A stretch of 64,000 nt of DNA, from positions 1,547,196-1,611,195 of the forward strand of contig NZ_JAKLOY010000001.1 in NCBI RefSeq assembly GCF_023652955.1, in the 5' to 3' direction. The notes below the pieces were generated by a model. It made no database searches and was not told the origin of the DNA. It saw nothing but the letters and a program-made list of their open reading frames with translations. Each line of letters opens with the position of its first letter. Position 1 is the stretch's first letter. The position numbers and the translations under genes are program-made. The DNA comes from Geomonas sp. Red32. GTDB lineage: Bacteria; Desulfobacterota; Desulfuromonadia; Geobacterales; Geobacteraceae. Positions 10,424 through 21,239 of this stretch are shown piece after piece.

Positions 10424-10453
10424 CTTGACACCCCACCGGGGGGTCCCTATCTT
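10424..10453 (+). promoter_or_regulatory. Heat-shock (sigma-32-like) promoter of clpB
   Basis: CTTGACA at 10424-10430 is followed after 14 bases by CCCTAT at 10445-10450, close to the sigma-32 pattern CTTGAAA-N(13-15)-CCCCAT. The same bases can also be read as a sigma-70 promoter (TTGACA, 17 bases, TATCTT at 10448-10453). The clpB start is only about 20 bases downstream of the box, behind the ribosome site TAGGAGGA. clpB is a classical member of the sigma-32 regulon, which supports the reading. Confidence 0.7.
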
Positions 10454-10473
10454 TTCCGGTAGGAGGAACACCC

Positions 10474-13065
<2,592 letters not shown>

Positions 13066-13115
13066 ATGATGTCCGCCTCCACATTAAGAAGTTTGCCTTT
13101 CCGCAGGGACGCTGG

Positions 13116-13160
13116 TATGCTGGGCGGCGCTTGGCCAACAGGGTCTCGCCGCCCAGCATA
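13116..13160 (+). promoter_or_regulatory. Perfect 14-bp inverted repeat between clpB and the OB-fold gene
   Basis: TATGCTGGGCGGCG (13116-13129) and CGCCGCCCAGCATA (13147-13160) are exact inverted copies around a 17-base loop. There is no T run after the stem, so it is not a canonical terminator; it could be a transcript-stabilising or read-through-limiting hairpin, or a protein-binding palindrome upstream of the gene at 13186. Confidence 0.75.
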
Positions 13161-13185
13161 AAATCACTCCCGCGGAGGTCATTTA

Positions 13186-14013
13186 ATGAAGATTTCGCCC
13201 GTAGTCGTTTCCAGTTTGCTGGCTCTTGCCATTCCCGTCGCCGCCCTTTGTGCCGACGCCCCTGCAGCATCTGCCCCCGCCCCCGCGGCCTCTGCTCCCA
13301 CGGCCGCCTCTGCTCCCGCCGCCCCGGGTGTTCCTACCGCCGCCGACAAGAAAGAGAAAAAGAAGCACACCATGATGGACATGATGAAGAGCGGTGCCTC
13401 TTCGTCCAGTAGCGGGGCCAGCATCAGCCCGGTCGGCACGGTCACTCAGACCATGGATGCCGGCGGGTACACCTATGCCGAGCTCGACAACGAGGGGAAA
13501 AAGAGCTGGGTCGCTTTCCCGGCGGAAGAGACCAAGGTGGGGGACAAGCTCTCCTTCGCCGGTTGCGCCGAGATGAATTCTTTCGAGAGCAAGTCGCTGA
13601 ACCGGACCTTCGAGACCATCATGTTCTGCGGCCCCCCTACCGTCGCCAAGGAGAAGAAGAAAGCGGCCAAGGTCGGCGGGGCCATCAAGGTCGAGAAGGT
13701 TGAAAAGGCCAAAGGGGCCAACGCCTACACCGTGGCGGAGATTTTCGGCAAGCGTGCCGCGCTGGCCGGCAAGACGGTCGTCGTCAGGGGAACTGCGGTC
13801 AAGGTCTCCGAAGGCATCATGGGCAAAAACTGGGTCCATTTGCAGGACGGCACCGGCAACGCCAAGGCCAAGACCAACGACCTCGTGGTGACCACCAAGG
13901 CGAAAGTCGAGGACGGCGAGATCGTTACCCTCTCCGGCAAACTGGCCAAGGACAAGGACTTCGGCGCCGGGTACAAGTTCAAGGCCATCGTCGAGGATGC
14001 CGTTCTCAAGTAG
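13186..14013 (+). CDS. Exported OB-fold protein (NrfJ/YdeI-like nucleotide-binding-type fold)
   Basis: A 275-residue protein with a Sec signal peptide (MKISPVVVSSLLALAIPVAALCADA), a low-complexity linker of Ala-Pro-Ala-Ser repeats (residues about 25-50), a Lys/Met stretch, and two small beta-barrel-like domains. The first spans about 80-150 (VGTVTQTMDAGGYTYAELDN onward); the second, about 185-275, carries the OB pattern LAGKTVVVRGTAVKVSEGIM then WVHLQDGTG and VTLSGKLAKDKDFGAGY. Homologues are often annotated nucleic-acid binding, but a periplasmic location argues against that. It sits after clpB with its own GGAGG ribosome site. The role is unknown. Confidence 0.75.
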   Translation: MKISPVVVSSLLALAIPVAALCADAPAASAPAPAASAPTAASAPAAPGVPTAADKKEKKKHTMMDMMKSGASSSSSGASISPVGTVTQTMDAGGYTYAELDNEGKKSWVAFPAEETKVGDKLSFAGCAEMNSFESKSLNRTFETIMFCGPPTVAKEKKKAAKVGGAIKVEKVEKAKGANAYTVAEIFGKRAALAGKTVVVRGTAVKVSEGIMGKNWVHLQDGTGNAKAKTNDLVVTTKAKVEDGEIVTLSGKLAKDKDFGAGYKFKAIVEDAVLK

Positions 14014-14083
14014 CCACTCCCTCATCTGCCTAACCGCCGAATCACTAGCGTGATCCCCATCCTCGGCGGCGGTCACGAAATCA

Positions 14084-14119
14084 GCAAAAGGGTCTCCCGC
14101 TCGCGGGGGACCCTTTTGC
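14084..14119 (+). terminator. Rho-independent terminator after the OB-fold gene
   Basis: GCAAAAGGGTCTCCCGC and GGGGGACCCTTTTGC form a long GC-rich stem flanked by A and T runs, about 70 bases after the stop codon at 14013 and before the M48 protease gene. Confidence 0.8.
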
Positions 14120-14161
14120 ATGTAGACCGGCGGCGCGGTATCCTTTGGCCGTGGAGTTCCC

Positions 14162-15409
14162 ATGAAAGAGATCCTTATCGCGTTATTCCTGGTGCGGTTC
14201 GCGGCGGTGACGCTGCTGCGGTTTGTCAACGTGCGTCATCTTCAGCAGCACGGTGCCGAGGTGCCGGAGGCGTTCGCCGGCGCTGTCGATGCCGCGACGC
14301 TGGCGAAGTCGGCCGACTACACGGTCGCCCAGAGCCGGGTTTCCCTCCTGCACTCGATATACGACGGGGTGCTGCTGCTCGGGTTCCTGTTCACCCCGCT
14401 TTTCCCGCGCTTCGACGCCTGGATCAACACCCTGAGCGGCTCTTTTTATGTCCGCAGCCTGCTGTTCATGCTGATTCTCACCCTGGTGGAAACCGTCCTC
14501 GATCTCCCCTTCTCCTATTACTCGACCTTCGATCTCGAAAAGCGCTACGGGTTCAACACCACCACCATGAAGCTGTGGCTCTCGGATCTCGCCAAGTCGG
14601 CCCTGATCTCGGTGATCCTGCTCCTGGTGGTCGGATGGTCGGCGCTGGCGCTGGTGACGCATTCCCCCGAGCACTGGTGGCTTTGGGTCTGGGCCTTCTT
14701 CGCCATCTTCTCCATCACCCTTATGTACCTCTCTCCGTACCTCATCGAGCCGCTCTTCTCGAAGTTCGAACCGGTCAGCGACCAGGAACTTGAAGAGGAG
14801 ATCCGGCTATTGCTCGACAAATGCGGGCTGAAGATAAAGGCGGTCCAGCAGGTCGACGCTTCGCGTCGCAGCCTCCACTCAAACGCCTATTTCACCGGGA
14901 TCGGGAAGGTCAAGAGGATCGTCCTGTACGACACCCTTTTGAAGCAGATGGACCGTAGTGAGGTGCTGGCCATCCTTGCTCACGAAGCGGGGCATTGGAA
15001 AAAGGGGCACATTCTGAAGATGCTGGTGGGGACCGAGCTGGTGGCGCTCGCGGTCTGCTACGTGGTTTTCAGGCTGATTGGGTGGGGGGCTGTCCCGGCC
15101 ATGTTCGGGATCAACGGCGTTTCGTTCGCCGGACAGCTCGTGCTGATCAGTTTCATCCTTTCGCTGGTATCCTTCCTCTTCACCCCGCTCCGTTCCTGGC
15201 TCTCGCGGAGAAACGAGTGGCAGGCCGACCGCTTCGCCACCGAGTTGACCGGCGCCCCGCAGGCCTTGGCCCGTGCGCTCGTCAAGCTCTCCCGCGAGAA
15301 CCTGGCCAACCTCCATCCGCACCCCTTGTACGCAGCCTTCTACTACAGCCATCCCCCCGTCGTCGAGCGCGTCGCCAAGCTGAATGCGCCGGAAGTAGCC
15401 AAGAAGTAG
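14162..15409 (+). CDS. M48-family (Ste24/CAAX prenyl protease-like) membrane zinc metallopeptidase
   Basis: A 415-residue membrane protease. It has several hydrophobic segments in the N-terminal 170 residues (for example FYVRSLLFMLILTLVETVLD), the zinc motif HEAGH within VLAILAHEAGHWKKGH at about residues 272-276, two further membrane helices, and the third ligand Glu in RRNEWQADRFATELTG. The C-terminal HPLYAAFYYSHPPVVERV matches Ste24-type proteases. Bacteria have no CAAX prenylation, so the role is more likely membrane protein quality control, which fits the neighbouring clpB, hsp20 and lon genes; that link is inference. The start ATG directly follows GGAGTTCCC. Confidence 0.9.
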   Translation: MKEILIALFLVRFAAVTLLRFVNVRHLQQHGAEVPEAFAGAVDAATLAKSADYTVAQSRVSLLHSIYDGVLLLGFLFTPLFPRFDAWINTLSGSFYVRSLLFMLILTLVETVLDLPFSYYSTFDLEKRYGFNTTTMKLWLSDLAKSALISVILLLVVGWSALALVTHSPEHWWLWVWAFFAIFSITLMYLSPYLIEPLFSKFEPVSDQELEEEIRLLLDKCGLKIKAVQQVDASRRSLHSNAYFTGIGKVKRIVLYDTLLKQMDRSEVLAILAHEAGHWKKGHILKMLVGTELVALAVCYVVFRLIGWGAVPAMFGINGVSFAGQLVLISFILSLVSFLFTPLRSWLSRRNEWQADRFATELTGAPQALARALVKLSRENLANLHPHPLYAAFYYSHPPVVERVAKLNAPEVAKK

Positions 15410-15617
15410 GTTGTCCGCGGGGCACGTCGGTTGCCTTGAACGGCTTCACCGTGAAACGCAACAATTCCGGCGGCTGCAATGCGTCGCGTTTCGTACCTCA
15501 ACGCGACCTACTCGTGCCACTTTGGTGGAGGGAACGATTCCCGCGGCAGCAAGACGTTTGCGAGCGGCAGGGCGATCCGGGTGAATCGGTGGGAAACGGG
15601 AACCGAAGGGGCAGGGG

Positions 15618-16268
15618 TTAAAACTCGAAGAGAAGCCCACCGAGGCAGCTGGTGCCACCGAGGTTGACCGAGCCGCCGGAGGTGGTGTCGGCCATGGCGC
15701 GGGTGTATCTCGCCTCGGTGAAGAAATAGGTATGGGCAATCCCGAAGTCGCGGCAGAGGTTCCGGGCCGGCTCCGGCTCCACGCGGTCCATGAGAAACTG
15801 CAGCCCCCCGCGGGCATGGAAGCCGTTGACCGATCCCTCGGTCCGCCCCTGTCCCTCGACATTGGCGCGATAGAACATCCTGGTGTAGCCACCCCCCAGG
15901 TACGGGACCAGCCACTGCTGTTCGTCGAACACCCCGCGCGCCAGCACGAAGACGTTTACCGGCACCTGCTGCCAGGTGAGGTTCCCTCCCGGCAGGGCGT
16001 GCTGGACCATCTGCCCCCTCCCCTTGGCCCGCCCGTAAGTCGACTCCACCCCCATCTCGATGTTCCTGGTCACCTTGTAGGCCACCGCGCCGCCGTATTC
16101 CCCGAAGTAGCTGCTGCCGTAGAAGCGGGACCAGTCCCCCGCGTCGGGAAAGAGGACTCCACCCTTCAGTTCGAGGGACCAGTGCGGGCGCTCGGGTCCC
16201 TGCTGGGCGGGCGCCAGCGCCGGGAGCAGGAGAAGGAGCAGGAGGGAGGCAAGGATCAGCTTTTTCAT
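15618..16268 (-). CDS. Outer-membrane beta-barrel protein (MXAN_2562-like)
   Basis: A 216-residue protein with a clear signal peptide (MKKLILASLLLLLLLPALAP, cleavage after AQ or APAQ) and a mature part made of alternating aromatic/hydrophobic strands with Gly-rich turns: LKGGVLFPDAGDWSRF, YGGAVAYKV, VPYLGGGYTRMFYR, GFHARGGLQF. It ends in the aromatic residue Phe (GGLLFEF), as outer-membrane barrels do for BAM recognition. Two Cys near the end could form a disulfide. Its ATG overlaps the stop of the beta-helix protein gene by four bases (ATGA), so the two are translated from one message and may work together at the cell surface. Confidence 0.8.
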   Translation of the reverse strand: MKKLILASLLLLLLLPALAPAQQGPERPHWSLELKGGVLFPDAGDWSRFYGSSYFGEYGGAVAYKVTRNIEMGVESTYGRAKGRGQMVQHALPGGNLTWQQVPVNVFVLARGVFDEQQWLVPYLGGGYTRMFYRANVEGQGRTEGSVNGFHARGGLQFLMDRVEPEPARNLCRDFGIAHTYFFTEARYTRAMADTTSGGSVNLGGTSCLGGLLFEF

Positions 16269-18100
16269 GCCGTCGTCCTCCTGGCAATCCGCTTTCTCCG
16301 CTCTTCCCGGTAGGCGTGGTCCGCGACGACCCCCGCCGTCATGATCATGGCAATCTTCATCAGGGGCGGGATGTAAACCATGAACAGGGCCAAGATGACG
16401 AACGGGAAGAGAATCGCCCGCACCGGCCCCTTCAACCAGGGATGGGCCCTCAGGTAAGCGGCTCCCTTCGGACCATGCTTGTAGTACCAGGCGACGAAGG
16501 CCCGGCCGGTGGCGTTGGTCATCAGGTACCGGTCCCTGAACTGGCGGAGCGCCTGGACCTGCGGCGCGGAGTAGAAGCCGTAAGCCGCGGTGGCGATGAA
16601 GCAGCCCTGGCTCTTCACGTCGGGGAAGGGGGATGACTGCTCGGGGAACTCGCGGGCGACGGATGATACCGCCCCCAGTACGGGGTCGCCGACGATCTGC
16701 CGTATCTCGGCCGAAAGGTCGCTCTCGTTGGCGCTTCCGGGATTCGATGCTACGGTCCGGTCGATGACGGCAGTCACACGGAAGTACAGGGCGGCCTGGG
16801 CTCTCGGCTGAACCGCGACGTAATACCTGGTCCCGTTGGTGAGCCCGGTGATCTGGTAGGAGGTCGCCGTGGTCAGCGGCAGGGTCGCTGCCGGGAGGGA
16901 CGTGGAGTCGAAGCTCGTGGTGCTGTAGTAGATCTGGTAGTCCGTGGCCCCGGGGACCGCGGGCCAGGAGAGATTCAAGACGCGGTCGCCCGGAGTGATG
17001 GTCACCACTGGCGGGTTGGCAGGAGCCGAGGGCGCCGGCGGGTAGGTGTTGAAGGTGAGGCTTGCGTTGTTGGTGGTGAGTACCACGGCCCCGGAAGCCC
17101 CTTCGGCGGCCTGGATCCCTGCTCCGGCGGAGTCGCGGTAGTAGACCCGGTAACCGGTGACCTGGGAATCGGTGCTGGCGTTCCAGCCGAGGGAAACGGT
17201 ACCCGGGGCAGTTTTCGATGTTATCGAAGAGGCGAGTCCGGTCACAACCGGTGGTCCATAAGTGACGATGTCGCTGAAGAGCCCCCCGTAGGCACCGATG
17301 TCCGAGGTCGTGGGATCGAAGGAGTTCGGGTACTGTGCCACGTTCCCGGTGCCCCGGCAGGGAGAGCCGCTTTGCAGGTGCAGGTTGTCGGGCGGGTTCG
17401 CGAAGAGGGGATCGAGCTGCGGGTGATCGGTGTTGGGGAGGTTATGGTCGCTCGTGGTGACGGTGATCCCGTTGCTCCCGTTACCGTAAAAGGCATTGTA
17501 GGTAGGCTGGGTGATACTGACCTGGGAGTCGATCGCCCTGCTGTTAAGGTCGAAGAGGTCGTTGATGATGGTGAGATCGGAGTTGGTGGCGATCCCGATG
17601 GAGTTGTTGTAGAAGGTGTTGTTGACCACGGCGGTTGAGCTGGAGCCGGTGTTCTGGATGGCGGTCCCCACCTGCTTGAAGATGCAGTTCTGGATGTTGG
17701 TCGCTTGGCTGCCGTTGAGGGAGATGGCTACCGAGCCGCCGGTGAAGGTGAACTTCCTGATGGAGACGTTTTTCATCCCGCCGCTGATGTTGAACACCGT
17801 GCCGCTGCCGTTAATGAACGTGTTGGCGGTGCCGGCCCCCACGATGGATATGCCGTTGAGATTGGTGTTGTTGAGGGTGACGGTGCCGGTGTAGGTCCCG
17901 GGCTGGACGGAGATGATGAAACTCAGGGAATTGTCGGCGGCGTAGGCACTGATGGCGTGCTGTATGGCGGTCTGGATGGTGGGGTAATCCCCCGTCGCCC
18001 CCACGGTAAGCGTCTGGGTGGTAGCGGCCACACCGGGTGAAACCATTGCTGCTACAAGCGAGCCTGCCCAAAGCAGGCGTTTCCACCAGGCGGCTTTCAT
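16265..18100 (-). CDS. Exported beta-helix/fibronectin-like protein with CFI-box C-terminal sorting region
   Basis: A 611-residue exported protein. A signal peptide (ending PGVAA) leads into a right-handed beta-helix (residues about 30-280) with repeated Asn-rich rungs such as IVGAGTANTFINGSG and AVVNNTFYNNSIGIATNSD. One or two fibronectin type III-like domains follow (VSLGWNASTDSQVTGYRVYY and LNLSWPAVPGATDYQIYYST). The C-terminus has the CFI box QGCFIATAAYG near residue 505, the AFVAWYYKHGPKGAAYL stretch, a hydrophobic helix and an Arg/Lys-rich tail (EERRKRIARRTTA). This tripartite end resembles the CFI-box-CTERM putative sorting signal known in Geobacter relatives. It is probably a surface-anchored adhesin-like protein; ligand unknown. 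Confidence 0.85.
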   Translation of the reverse strand: MKAAWWKRLLWAGSLVAAMVSPGVAATTQTLTVGATGDYPTIQTAIQHAISAYAADNSLSFIISVQPGTYTGTVTLNNTNLNGISIVGAGTANTFINGSGTVFNISGGMKNVSIRKFTFTGGSVAISLNGSQATNIQNCIFKQVGTAIQNTGSSSTAVVNNTFYNNSIGIATNSDLTIINDLFDLNSRAIDSQVSITQPTYNAFYGNGSNGITVTTSDHNLPNTDHPQLDPLFANPPDNLHLQSGSPCRGTGNVAQYPNSFDPTTSDIGAYGGLFSDIVTYGPPVVTGLASSITSKTAPGTVSLGWNASTDSQVTGYRVYYRDSAGAGIQAAEGASGAVVLTTNNASLTFNTYPPAPSAPANPPVVTITPGDRVLNLSWPAVPGATDYQIYYSTTSFDSTSLPAATLPLTTATSYQITGLTNGTRYYVAVQPRAQAALYFRVTAVIDRTVASNPGSANESDLSAEIRQIVGDPVLGAVSSVAREFPEQSSPFPDVKSQGCFIATAAYGFYSAPQVQALRQFRDRYLMTNATGRAFVAWYYKHGPKGAAYLRAHPWLKGPVRAILFPFVILALFMVYIPPLMKIAMIMTAGVVADHAYREERRKRIARRTTA

Positions 18101-18174
18101 GAACGAGTCCCTCTATAGGCAGGTGCGGGTGTCGAGACGTGAGGCAAAGTCGGTCCCCTTTCATTTAGCGGGCG

Positions 18175-18202
18175 ATTATGACAAAGAAAGAAAAAAATTC
18201 AA
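18175..18202 (-). promoter_or_regulatory. Putative promoter of the beta-helix/barrel operon
   Basis: On the minus strand TTGAAT (18202-18197), 16 bases, CATAAT (18180-18175), about 75 bases before the ATG at 18100. The region around it is AT-rich compared with its surroundings. Confidence 0.4.
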
Positions 18203-18329
18203 TCTTTTTAACGGCTGCTCCGGCTAAAAATGCGGCCAGGCCGGTTTCCGGTCTCTCCCTGGCCTCTCTCTGACTAAAATACCGGCCCTCGGTCTCACCC
18301 TGCCGCTGGTTAGTGAGCGGAGATCGGGC

Positions 18330-18361
18330 AAAAAAAGGGGCAGCCCGAAATGGGGCTGCCC
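18330..18361 (-). terminator. Rho-independent terminator of the TPR protein gene
   Basis: Read on the minus strand, GGGCAGCCCC, a five-base loop and GGGCTGCCCC are followed by a run of seven T. It starts 15 bases after the stop codon at 18377. Confidence 0.9.
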
Positions 18362-18376
18362 GCTGGATCAAGAGAG

Positions 18377-20314
18377 CTATTCATCGCTGTGCTTCTTTTT
18401 CTTCTTGGACTTCTTGCTCTTTTTGCTCTTCTTCCCTTCGCCGGCGCTTGCCTGCTCCCGTCTCCCCTTCTTCCCTTTCTTTACTTTATGGGAGGACTTG
18501 GACTTCTTGGAGGCGTAGTGCTTGCGGTGGCTGCGCGGCTCGGGGGTGAGCTCGTCCTTGATGTTGCTCAGAAGGACCGTCGGCTCCTCGAGCTCGGGGT
18601 CTGCCTTGCGGGCCGCCTCCAGGGACGCCTTGGCCTCGGCGATGCGGCCGTTCTTCATCTGGACCCGTCCCATGGCGTTCAAGGCCTTGGCGTGGTCCGG
18701 CTTCAGCTTCACCGCCTCCTGGTACTCGGTGGTGGCGTTGTCGTAATCCTTCTTGAACTCGTAGACGAGCCCGAGCTTGTAGTGGGCGTTGGGATCGCTG
18801 GGAGCCAGCTCGACCCCCTCCTTCAAGAGGGCGGCCAGCTGGTCGTAGTTCTTGTTCTTGACGTAGATGGCGGTCAGGGCGGTGCGGGCCTCGTTGTCGT
18901 CCTTCTTGAGGCGGAGCACTTCCTGGTACTCCTTGGCGGCCTCCTCGGGGAGGTTCCGCTTCTTCTGGAGGTTGGCCAGCTCGCGATGGGCCTCGAGCGC
19001 GTCCTTGTCCAGCTTGATGGCCGCCTCGTATGCATCGGCCGCGGCCTGGAGGTCCTTGGCGTTGACGTAGGCGCGGGCCAATTTAATCTGCGTGATCGGG
19101 TCGGCGGGCTTGCGCTTGACGAGCTCCTTGTACTGATCGAGGGCCTGCGGGAAGCTCCCGCGCAGGGTATAGATGTCGGCCAGCCGCTGGCGGGCCTCCT
19201 CGTTGTCCGGGGTGGCGGTCAGCACTTGGCGGTACTCGACCACCGCCTCGTCCAGCAGGGCCTTCCGCTCATAGATGGTGGCGAGGTTGAAATGGAGCTG
19301 CGGGTTCTCCGCCTTGTTGCGAAGCGCCTCGCGGTAGTAGCGCATCGCCTCCTCGTCCTGGCCGCTCGCGAGCAGGCAGTCGCCCAGGCGCTGCATGGCC
19401 ACCGGGTCGTTGGGCTCCTCGGCAAGCCTCAGGCGGTACTCCGAGATCGCCATCACGTAATCTTTATTCTTCTTGTACTCGTCGCCCAGCGCGGTGTGGT
19501 CGACCGCCGGGCGGGACTCCGGCCTGCTGGGAGCGATCCCGGCCAGCACCCGCTCGTAATCAGCGTTCTTCTGGTCGCCCTTCCTTGCGTACCCTTCGGC
19601 CAAAAGCCGGTGGATTTCCTTGTTGCCGGGATCGGCCAGCGCGGCCTGCTTCAGCTCCTTGACCGCCTTGTCGGTCTCCCCGTTGGTGAGCAGCAGCTGC
19701 CCGAGCCCGAGCCGAGCGGAGGCGTTCCCCGGCTGGATGGCCAGCGCCTTGCGGTACTCCTGCTCTGCCTTCTGGATCGAATCGCTCGCCTGGTAGGCGG
19801 CGGCCAGCTCCGCGTGGAGGGCGGGGTCGTCCGGGAAGGCGGCCACCGCCTCGTTGTAATGGAAGATGGCCAGCTGGTAGAGCTTCTTCTGGGCCAGGAT
19901 GCGGGCCATGCCGGCGTTGTAGCGGGGATCACCCGCCTTGAGCCCGGCGGAGAGTTCCACCGCCGCCTCTTCGCTCGCCCCCTTCTTCAGGTGCAACAGC
20001 CCCATGTTCCCGCTGGCGGGATAGAAGTCGGGATCGATGGTCAGGGTTTCGCGGTACTCCTGGATGGCGGCGTCGGCGTTGCCGCTACGCTCCAGCTGGA
20101 GCCCCTTCAGGAAGTGGCCGGCGGCGCCGTTGGGGCAGAGCTCGATGACCCGCTTTTCGGTGTCGGCCCGCTTGGACTCGGACGCCGTGGGGGAGAGCTC
20201 CATGATCATCCTTTTGGCGTCGCGGCAGCTGTTGGAGCCCTGGAACGGCCAGGTGAAACCGGTCGCGAAGAGGGTCACCGCGATAAGCGATGTGCAGACT
20301 GCGTATCTTTTCAT
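18377..20314 (-). CDS. Exported TPR-repeat protein with polycationic C-terminal tail
   Basis: A 645-residue protein with a signal peptide (MKRYAVCTSLIAVTLFATGFTW) and about 14 tetratricopeptide repeats filling residues 60-570; typical units are LHFNLATIYERKALLDEAVV and AHYKLGLVYEFKKDYDNATT. After the repeats, about 60 residues are almost only Lys, Ser, Gly, His and Arg (KKGKKGRREQASAGEGKKSK onward, ending KKKKKHSDE). TPR solenoids scaffold protein complexes; here it is likely periplasmic or surface-exposed. The cationic tail may bind acidic polysaccharide, lipopolysaccharide or nucleic acid (inference). No neighbouring gene is coupled to it. Confidence 0.88.
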   Translation of the reverse strand: MKRYAVCTSLIAVTLFATGFTWPFQGSNSCRDAKRMIMELSPTASESKRADTEKRVIELCPNGAAGHFLKGLQLERSGNADAAIQEYRETLTIDPDFYPASGNMGLLHLKKGASEEAAVELSAGLKAGDPRYNAGMARILAQKKLYQLAIFHYNEAVAAFPDDPALHAELAAAYQASDSIQKAEQEYRKALAIQPGNASARLGLGQLLLTNGETDKAVKELKQAALADPGNKEIHRLLAEGYARKGDQKNADYERVLAGIAPSRPESRPAVDHTALGDEYKKNKDYVMAISEYRLRLAEEPNDPVAMQRLGDCLLASGQDEEAMRYYREALRNKAENPQLHFNLATIYERKALLDEAVVEYRQVLTATPDNEEARQRLADIYTLRGSFPQALDQYKELVKRKPADPITQIKLARAYVNAKDLQAAADAYEAAIKLDKDALEAHRELANLQKKRNLPEEAAKEYQEVLRLKKDDNEARTALTAIYVKNKNYDQLAALLKEGVELAPSDPNAHYKLGLVYEFKKDYDNATTEYQEAVKLKPDHAKALNAMGRVQMKNGRIAEAKASLEAARKADPELEEPTVLLSNIKDELTPEPRSHRKHYASKKSKSSHKVKKGKKGRREQASAGEGKKSKKSKKSKKKKKHSDE

Positions 20315-20669
20315 GTATGGCCCTTTGATGATGCTGGTGGTGTGGTCGGGGCGGACCTTCCGTCGCGCGTTTGCGATCGGGCCGCCTCCGGGGTTCGGGA
20401 CGCGCCGCCAGGTTCGGGGAGCGGATCCGGCGTCCGGTGGTGCTGCTCGTGGTGAGGAAAAACAGCCCCCCGGCCGCCGGGAAGCGGGTGGTGTCGCCGG
20501 TTCGGGCGCTTCGGCCGGAACGTCAAATGGCTGACGGCCAACGGGGTTGCCGGATTATACACATCCCCTAGCGATAATTCAATCGCAATCGCGAAAAGAT
20601 GAATGAAAACGGTTTCTTTTGATTCTCATGGTTGCGCTCGGGAGCGGCCGCTGATGAGGGCGGATTACC

Positions 20670-20697
20670 TTGACTTTCATGATAAAGATGGTTAAAT
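20670..20697 (+). promoter_or_regulatory. Putative promoter of hsp20-lon
   Basis: TTGACT at 20670-20675, a 16-base spacer and TTAAAT at 20692-20697. The start of transcription would fall at the base of the hairpin 20704-20739. No CCCCAT-type sigma-32 -10 box is seen here, unlike clpB. Confidence 0.45.
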
Positions 20698-20703
20698 CAA
20701 CTG

Positions 20704-20739
20704 GACCGGCCGCCAAGAGGGCATTTGGCCGGTCTTTTT
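20704..20739 (+). terminator. Terminator-like hairpin in the hsp20-lon leader
   Basis: GACCGGCC (20704-20711) and GGCCGGTC (20727-20734) form an exact 8-bp stem followed at once by TTTTT. It lies just after the putative promoter and 49 bases before the hsp20 ATG, so it is either the end of an unseen short transcript or an attenuator in the leader. Confidence 0.6.
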
Positions 20740-20788
20740 CGCTGACAAAACGCCGCAGGGAAGGCGGTACGAGCACCAAGGGGCAAGC

Positions 20789-21238
20789 ATGCCGGTGATA
20801 CCGAAGGAGCCGTTGGAGTGGCTGGATCTGTTCCGCCAGCAGATGGATGAGATCTTCCGCTACCTTTCCACCCTGGACGGGAGGGAGAACCTGGCCGAGC
20901 AGGAGGTCACCCCGCTGATCGACATGTTCCAGACCCCGGATTCCCTGGTTCTGGAGGTCGAGCTTCCGGGGTGCCGTCCCGAGGACGTCACCCTCAGCGT
21001 CTGCTGTTCCGCGCTGGTCATCGAGGCCGCCGCGCGCGACGAGGCGGGAGCCGGTGTCAACTATATCTGCCTGGAACGCTCGAACGGCCGCTACTCGAGG
21101 ACCATCGAGATTCCCCCCGGCGTCAACCTGGACCGGGTGCGGGCCCGCTACCGGCGCGGCCTTTTGACCGTGGTTTTCCCCTGGTGCAGGGAGAGCAAGT
21201 CGCACATACGGGAGATCCCCATTGAGCAAGGAGATTAA
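20789..21238 (+). CDS. Hsp20/alpha-crystallin family small heat-shock protein
   Basis: A 149-residue ATP-independent holdase. After a 40-residue N-terminal helix region (LEWLDLFRQQMDEIFRYLS), the alpha-crystallin domain runs from DMFQTPDSLVLEVELPGCRP through the conserved R-x-Y-G-x-F-like element SNGRYSRTIEIPPGVNLD and the signature ARYRRGLLTVVFP (A-x-y-x-x-G-v-L-x-v). The usual C-terminal I-x-I motif may be REIPIEQ. Three Cys residues in the core are unusual. Its stop codon is one base before the lon ATG, and the lon ribosome site lies inside its last codons, so the two are made together: one holds unfolded proteins, the other degrades them. Confidence 0.9.
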   Translation: MPVIPKEPLEWLDLFRQQMDEIFRYLSTLDGRENLAEQEVTPLIDMFQTPDSLVLEVELPGCRPEDVTLSVCCSALVIEAAARDEAGAGVNYICLERSNGRYSRTIEIPPGVNLDRVRARYRRGLLTVVFPWCRESKSHIREIPIEQGD

Positions 21239-21239
21239 G

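Larger units (their letters stand above)
20315..20788. other. 474-base gap holding two divergent promoter regions
   Basis: The region separates the TPR gene (minus) from hsp20 (plus). Bases 20360-20530 are very GC-rich with many short CGG/CCG inverted repeats and no credible gene. Bases 20570-20700 are AT-richer and contain the probable hsp20-lon promoter (20670-20697) and a hairpin with T run (20704-20739). Confidence 0.5.

Noticed and set aside
18350..20455. A 701-codon plus-strand frame opposite the TPR protein gene
   Set aside because: Reverse-complement frame of a repeat-rich GC-rich gene; Leu/Gly/Val-rich and without motifs.
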